Assembly (NCBI GenBank): GCA_024280785.1
Contig: JAJRPK010000043.1
Location: 1 to 5,734, forward strand
Direction of reading: 5' to 3'
DNA: 5,734 nucleotides
Origin: Gammaproteobacteria bacterium
GTDB lineage: Bacteria; Pseudomonadota; Gammaproteobacteria; Pseudomonadales; UBA7434
Shown: positions 4,979-5,734 of the stretch, one piece after another
How the letters are laid out: every line of letters starts with the position of its first letter
Position numbering within the stretch: position 1 is the stretch's first letter
Notes under the pieces: generated by a model
Databases searched by the model: none
What the model saw: the letters and a program-made list of their open reading frames with translations, nothing else
Told to the model about the DNA's origin: nothing
Translations under genes and position numbers: made by a program

Positions 4979-5734
4979 ATGAAAACTGATAAAAGCGTAA
5001 AAAAACTATTTATTCAGACCCACGGTTGTCAGATGAACGACTATGATTCGTCGCGTATGGCTGATTTGCTGAAAGAAAGCCATAGTTTAGAGTTGACGGA
5101 TATTGCCGATGAAGCCGACGTGTTATTGCTGAACACCTGCTCGATTAGAGAAAAGGCGCAAGAAAAGGTGTTTCATCAACTGGGTCGATGGCGCAAATTG
5201 AAGGAGAAAAACCCCGATCTATTGATCGGAGTCGGTGGCTGTGTCGCCAGTCAAGAAGGTATCGCGATTGCTGAACGAGCGCCTTTTGTCGATATGATCT
5301 TTGGCCCGCAAACGTTGCACCGTCTGCCCGAAATGATTGACGCCAAATCATCGGGTGGCCCGGTCGTTGTGGATGTTTCATTCCCCGAGATCGAAAAGTT
5401 TGATCGTCTGCCAGAACCCAGTGTAAACGGACCCAGTGCTTTTGTTTCTATTATGGAAGGTTGCAGCAAATACTGCACATTTTGTGTGGTCCCCTATACT
5501 CGAGGCGAAGAAGTTAGTCGGCCGTTCGATGATGTGCTGACAGAAGTGGCTCAGCTGGCTGACAAAGGCGTCCGGGAAATCAATTTATTGGGGCAAAATG
5601 TCAACGGTTATCGCGGTTTGAGTCACCTTGGCGAAGTCATCGATTTTTCGGAATTAATTCCCTATGTCGCAGCCGTCGAGGGCATTGATCGGATTCGTTA
5701 TACGACCTCACACCCGTTAGAGTTTAGTGAGGCA
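4979..5734 (+). CDS. miaB: tRNA-2-methylthio-N6-dimethylallyladenosine synthase MiaB (3' end cut off by window edge)
   Basis: MiaB is a radical-SAM methylthiotransferase that turns i6A37 into ms2i6A37 in tRNAs reading codons that begin with U. The first 252 codons are visible, against 474 residues in E. coli. The N-terminal methylthiotransferase domain starts with KKLFIQTHGCQMNDYDS and carries the three conserved cysteines Cys17, Cys54 (in LLLNTCSIREKA) and Cys88 (in GVGGCVASQEG), which bind the auxiliary iron-sulfur cluster. The radical-SAM motif CxxxCxxC is intact at Cys162, Cys166 and Cys169 (MEGCSKYCTFCVVPYTRG), followed by LLGQNVNGYRG and IRYTTSHPLEF. The ATG at 4979 is chosen because it precedes the conserved core closely and an in-frame TGA lies at 4958-4960; an ATG at 4975 is out of frame. 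No Shine-Dalgarno sequence is seen. The TRAM domain would lie beyond the window. The gene is divergent from the phoH operon, unlike in E. coli. Confidence 0.98.
   Translation, partial: MKTDKSVKKLFIQTHGCQMNDYDSSRMADLLKESHSLELTDIADEADVLLLNTCSIREKAQEKVFHQLGRWRKLKEKNPDLLIGVGGCVASQEGIAIAERAPFVDMIFGPQTLHRLPEMIDAKSSGGPVVVDVSFPEIEKFDRLPEPSVNGPSAFVSIMEGCSKYCTFCVVPYTRGEEVSRPFDDVLTEVAQLADKGVREINLLGQNVNGYRGLSHLGEVIDFSELIPYVAAVEGIDRIRYTTSHPLEFSEA

Noticed and set aside
5145..5478. Two minus-strand ORFs opposite miaB
   Set aside because: Both are antisense to the well-conserved MiaB frame and show no recognisable features.

Overview
The window carries the conserved gammaproteobacterial phoH-ybeY-corC-lnt block on the minus strand, with miaB reading away from it on the plus strand. 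Close matches to the E. coli ybeZ/ybeY/ybeX/lnt and miaB products, and a DUF1820 gene of the kind seen near miaB in Pseudomonas-like and marine gammaproteobacteria, suggest a free-living, probably marine or soil gammaproteobacterium of moderate GC (mid-40s % by eye). The genus cannot be fixed from this stretch.

Layout, read along the minus strand from high to low coordinates. A DUF1820 gene (4672-4331) is followed by a 364-base stretch that holds only a doubtful 102-codon ORF and a small stem-loop. Then come phoH (3966-2929, TTG start), ybeY (2895-2443), corC (2392-1457) and lnt (GTG start at 1439, running off the left edge). The gaps between these four are 33, 50 and 17 bases, so they look like one operon. 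On the plus strand miaB starts at 4979 and runs off the right edge after 252 codons. Between miaB and DUF1820 lies a 306-base divergent control region with a plausible promoter for each side and several palindromes.

Functionally the block joins RNA metabolism and the cell envelope. MiaB methylthiolates tRNA at A37. YbeY matures or degrades rRNA, and the PhoH/YbeZ ATPase is its usual partner. CorC/YbeX is a CBS-domain protein tied to divalent cations and, more recently, to ribosome physiology. Lnt performs the last acylation step in lipoprotein maturation. All catalytic residues I could check are intact and no frameshift was seen.

This is mainly a housekeeping region and I see no convincing new system. 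The most notable points are a perfect 11-bp inverted repeat inside the start of phoH, the divergent orientation of miaB, an 18-residue longer linker between the CBS domains of CorC, an unusual Gln-Glu in the YbeY metal motif, and palindromes over the predicted DUF1820 promoter.
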